From Deltaproteobacteria bacterium (GTDB lineage: Bacteria > Desulfobacterota > Desulfobacteria > Desulfobacterales > B30-G6): 5,131 nt of DNA. Shown in pieces: positions 5,027-5,131 of this stretch. The DNA lies in contig QMMS01000332.1 in the NCBI GenBank assembly GCA_003647375.1, positions 1 to 5,131 of the forward strand, given 5' to 3'. Each line of letters begins with the position of its first letter. The stretch's first letter is position 1. A model generated the notes under the pieces. The model saw only the letters and a list, made by a program, of their open reading frames with translations, made no database searches and was not told the DNA's origin. The position numbers and the translations under genes are program-made.

Positions 5027-5131
5027 CCGTTGGGATTGCCGATCTTACCGCATCTACGGCGTCAGATGCCATACCGCATAGTTCACTATAGCGGAACAGC
5101 ATCTTCCTTGTAGCTGCGGCAACCTCGACAA
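5013..5131 (-). CDS. Possible C-terminal end of a minus-strand gene, unidentified
   Basis: On the minus strand one frame is open from the window edge to TAA at 5013-5015, about 38 codons, ending in MASDAVDAVRSAIPTGFNF. The peptide has reasonable composition but I do not recognise a family. Its stop lies inside the right arm of the inverted repeat at 4950-5026, and the same bases form an extensive fold at 5029-5129, so it may be only an open frame through a repeat. An open run of this length is expected by chance fairly often. The sequence beyond the edge would decide. Confidence 0.22.
   Translation of the reverse strand, partial: VEVAAATRKMLFRYSELCGMASDAVDAVRSAIPTGFNF
5029..5129. other. Strongly foldable segment, possible structured RNA or repeat
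   Basis: Bases 5029-5041 pair with 5117-5129 over 13 positions with one A-C mismatch (5035/5123) and two G-T pairs. Inside is a hairpin of GCATCTAC (5050-5057) with GT-AGATGC (5061-5069, C5063 bulged) and weaker stems ATGC/GCAT (5066-5079) and GTTC/GAAC (5081-5097). The weaker stems partly overlap, so they are alternatives. It abuts the 4950-5026 inverted repeat. A dispersed structured repeat fits best; an RNA gene is possible. I do not recognise an Rfam family. Confidence 0.4.

Noticed and set aside
4944..5081. 45-residue + strand frame starting GTG and overlapping the alaS stop
   Set aside because: The overlap looks like translational coupling, but the frame runs through the inverted repeat and the foldable segment, its composition follows that A/T-rich repeat, and no ribosome binding site or family is seen.
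1..5131. CRISPR array, tRNA or rRNA gene, transposase or defence genes
   Set aside because: No regularly spaced repeats, no tRNA arm consensus, no rRNA segment and no transposase or nuclease motifs were seen on either strand.

Overview
The window looks like a chromosomal housekeeping segment from a sulfate-reducing Desulfobacterota bacterium (Desulfobacterales-like). That placement is an inference from gene order (homocysteine-biosynthesis protein, thpR, recA, alaS), protein style and moderate base composition; no marker in the window proves it. All firmly supported genes lie on the + strand.

Layout: 2-130 is the 3' end of a homocysteine biosynthesis (DUF39/HcyBio) gene, too short and startless to be found by ordinary ORF calling. 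Next come thpR (209-793, RNA 2',3'-cyclic phosphodiesterase), recA (911-1957, recombinase) and alaS (2293-4947, alanyl-tRNA synthetase). The last three are full length with their signature motifs intact. No single pathway joins them: they serve sulfur amino acid synthesis, RNA end processing, recombination/SOS and translation.

The unusual content is between the genes. A 47-bp repeat (45/47 identical, direct orientation) follows the HcyBio gene at 128-174 and recA at 1955-2001. In both places its first three bases, TAG, are the stop codon of the upstream gene. It folds into a GC-rich hairpin, and one of the two differences between copies turns a G-C pair into a G-T (G-U in RNA) pair, keeping the fold. 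The 335-bp recA-alaS gap, where recX often sits in other bacteria, holds no gene but a second element: an AT-rich imperfect inverted repeat of about 165 bp (2032-2194). Two bases after the alaS stop comes a third inverted repeat (4950-5026), followed directly by a strongly foldable 101-nt segment (5029-5129) closed by a 13-position stem. The thpR-recA spacer has a perfect 7-7-7 dyad (812-832) over a possible promoter, a candidate recA operator.

I see no new enzymatic or defence system. The parts worth a second look are the stop-codon-donating repeat, the structured segment after alaS, the candidate operator, and an AT-rich hairpin patch inside alaS.
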